Assembly (NCBI GenBank): GCA_903903765.1
Contig: CAIVAH010000101.1
Coordinates: 1 to 6,346, forward strand
Length of the DNA: 6,346 nucleotides
Direction of reading: 5' to 3'
Source: an uncultured Methylococcaceae bacterium
GTDB lineage: Bacteria; Pseudomonadota; Gammaproteobacteria; Methylococcales; Methylomonadaceae
Part shown: in pieces, positions 6,054 to 6,346 of the stretch
Layout of the letters: each line of letters begins with the position of its first letter
How positions within the stretch are numbered: position 1 is the first letter of the stretch
Notes under the pieces: generated by a model
Told to the model about the DNA's origin: nothing
The model's database searches: none
Seen by the model: the letters and a program-made list of their open reading frames with translations, nothing else
Position numbers and translations under genes: made by a program

Positions 6054-6346
6054 ATGTATAAACAGCATGTAATGAATCAGGCAAGAGCTTTGGAAGCGGC
6101 AGGTGGTTTGGTGCCGATGGTTATTGAGCAAACGGCAAGAGGTGAGAGATCTTTTGATATTTACTCAAGACTGTTAAAAGAGCGAGTTATCTTCCTAGTG
6201 GGTCAAGTGGAAGATTATATGGCTAACTTGGTTGTGGCGCAGTTGTTGTTTTTAGAATCTGAAAACCCAGATAAAGATATACATCTTTATATTAACTCTC
6301 CAGGTGGTTCGGTAACTGCAGGTATGTCAATTTATGACACTATGCA
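6054..6346 (+). CDS. clpP: ATP-dependent Clp protease proteolytic subunit ClpP, first 97 codons (runs off the right edge)
   Basis: ClpP forms the two-ring, 14-subunit serine protease chamber that degrades proteins fed to it by ClpX or ClpA. The visible part contains [20 protein letters not shown] (19-38), followed by [20 protein letters not shown], and later [18 protein letters not shown] (about 79-96). This is nearly identical to E. coli ClpP from the mature N-terminus onward. About 17 residues precede the position equivalent to the E. coli mature N-terminus and would be the cleaved propeptide. The ATG at 6054 has AAGG 7 nt upstream; a second in-frame ATG at 6072 (M7) has no comparable site. 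The gap from the tig stop is 9 nt. The catalytic Ser, His and Asp, and any downstream clpX and lon, lie beyond the window. Confidence 0.97.
   Translation, partial: MYKQHVMNQARALEAAGGLVPMVIEQTARGERSFDIYSRLLKERVIFLVGQVEDYMANLVVAQLLFLESENPDKDIHLYINSPGGSVTAGMSIYDTM

Noticed and set aside
5949..6131. Minus-strand open frame of 60 codons across the tig-clpP junction
   Set aside because: It overlaps two certain genes on the other strand, and the peptide is an unstructured His/Tyr/Leu-rich sequence.

Overview
The window comes from the chromosome of a Gram-negative bacterium, most likely a gammaproteobacterium with a fairly AT-rich genome. The evidence is a tig-clpP pair with proteobacterial-type sequences, a ClpP N-terminal region very close to that of E. 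coli from LVPMVIEQ onward, a tRNA-Leu that encodes its own CCA end, and an outer-membrane lipoprotein of the NodT/TolC type. No genus can be assigned from the sequence alone.

Left half (1-3438, minus strand): a compact operon for a tripartite ABC exporter. In transcription order it encodes an FtsX/MacB-type permease (DevC-like), a stand-alone MacB/LolD/DevA-type ATPase, a HlyD/DevB-type periplasmic adaptor, and a NodT-family outer-membrane factor cut by the left edge. The junctions are 1 nt, 6 nt and a 4-nt ATGA overlap, so the four genes are almost certainly co-transcribed and translationally linked. Together they would form a continuous channel from inner membrane to outside. The substrate cannot be read from the sequence.

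Middle (3439-3628): a 190-bp divergent control region with two good sigma-70-type promoters facing away from each other, and three short repeats in the leader of the exporter operon. To the right, on the plus strand, lies a 284-aa radical SAM protein (3629-4483) of a family with no established function, related to the TYW1-like/COG0731 group.

Right (4484-6346, plus strand): a tRNA-Leu(UAG) gene with its own promoter, then tig (trigger factor, complete) and the first 97 codons of clpP (protease subunit), separated by only 9 nt. This is the start of the conserved tig-clpP(-clpX-lon) proteostasis cluster. The remaining genes would lie beyond the right edge.

Most of the window is well-understood gene content. 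The parts most worth a second look are the radical SAM protein with its six cysteines in two clusters, the divergent promoter layout, and the exporter of unknown cargo. I found no CRISPR array, insertion sequence, integrase, toxin-antitoxin pair or evident defence system.
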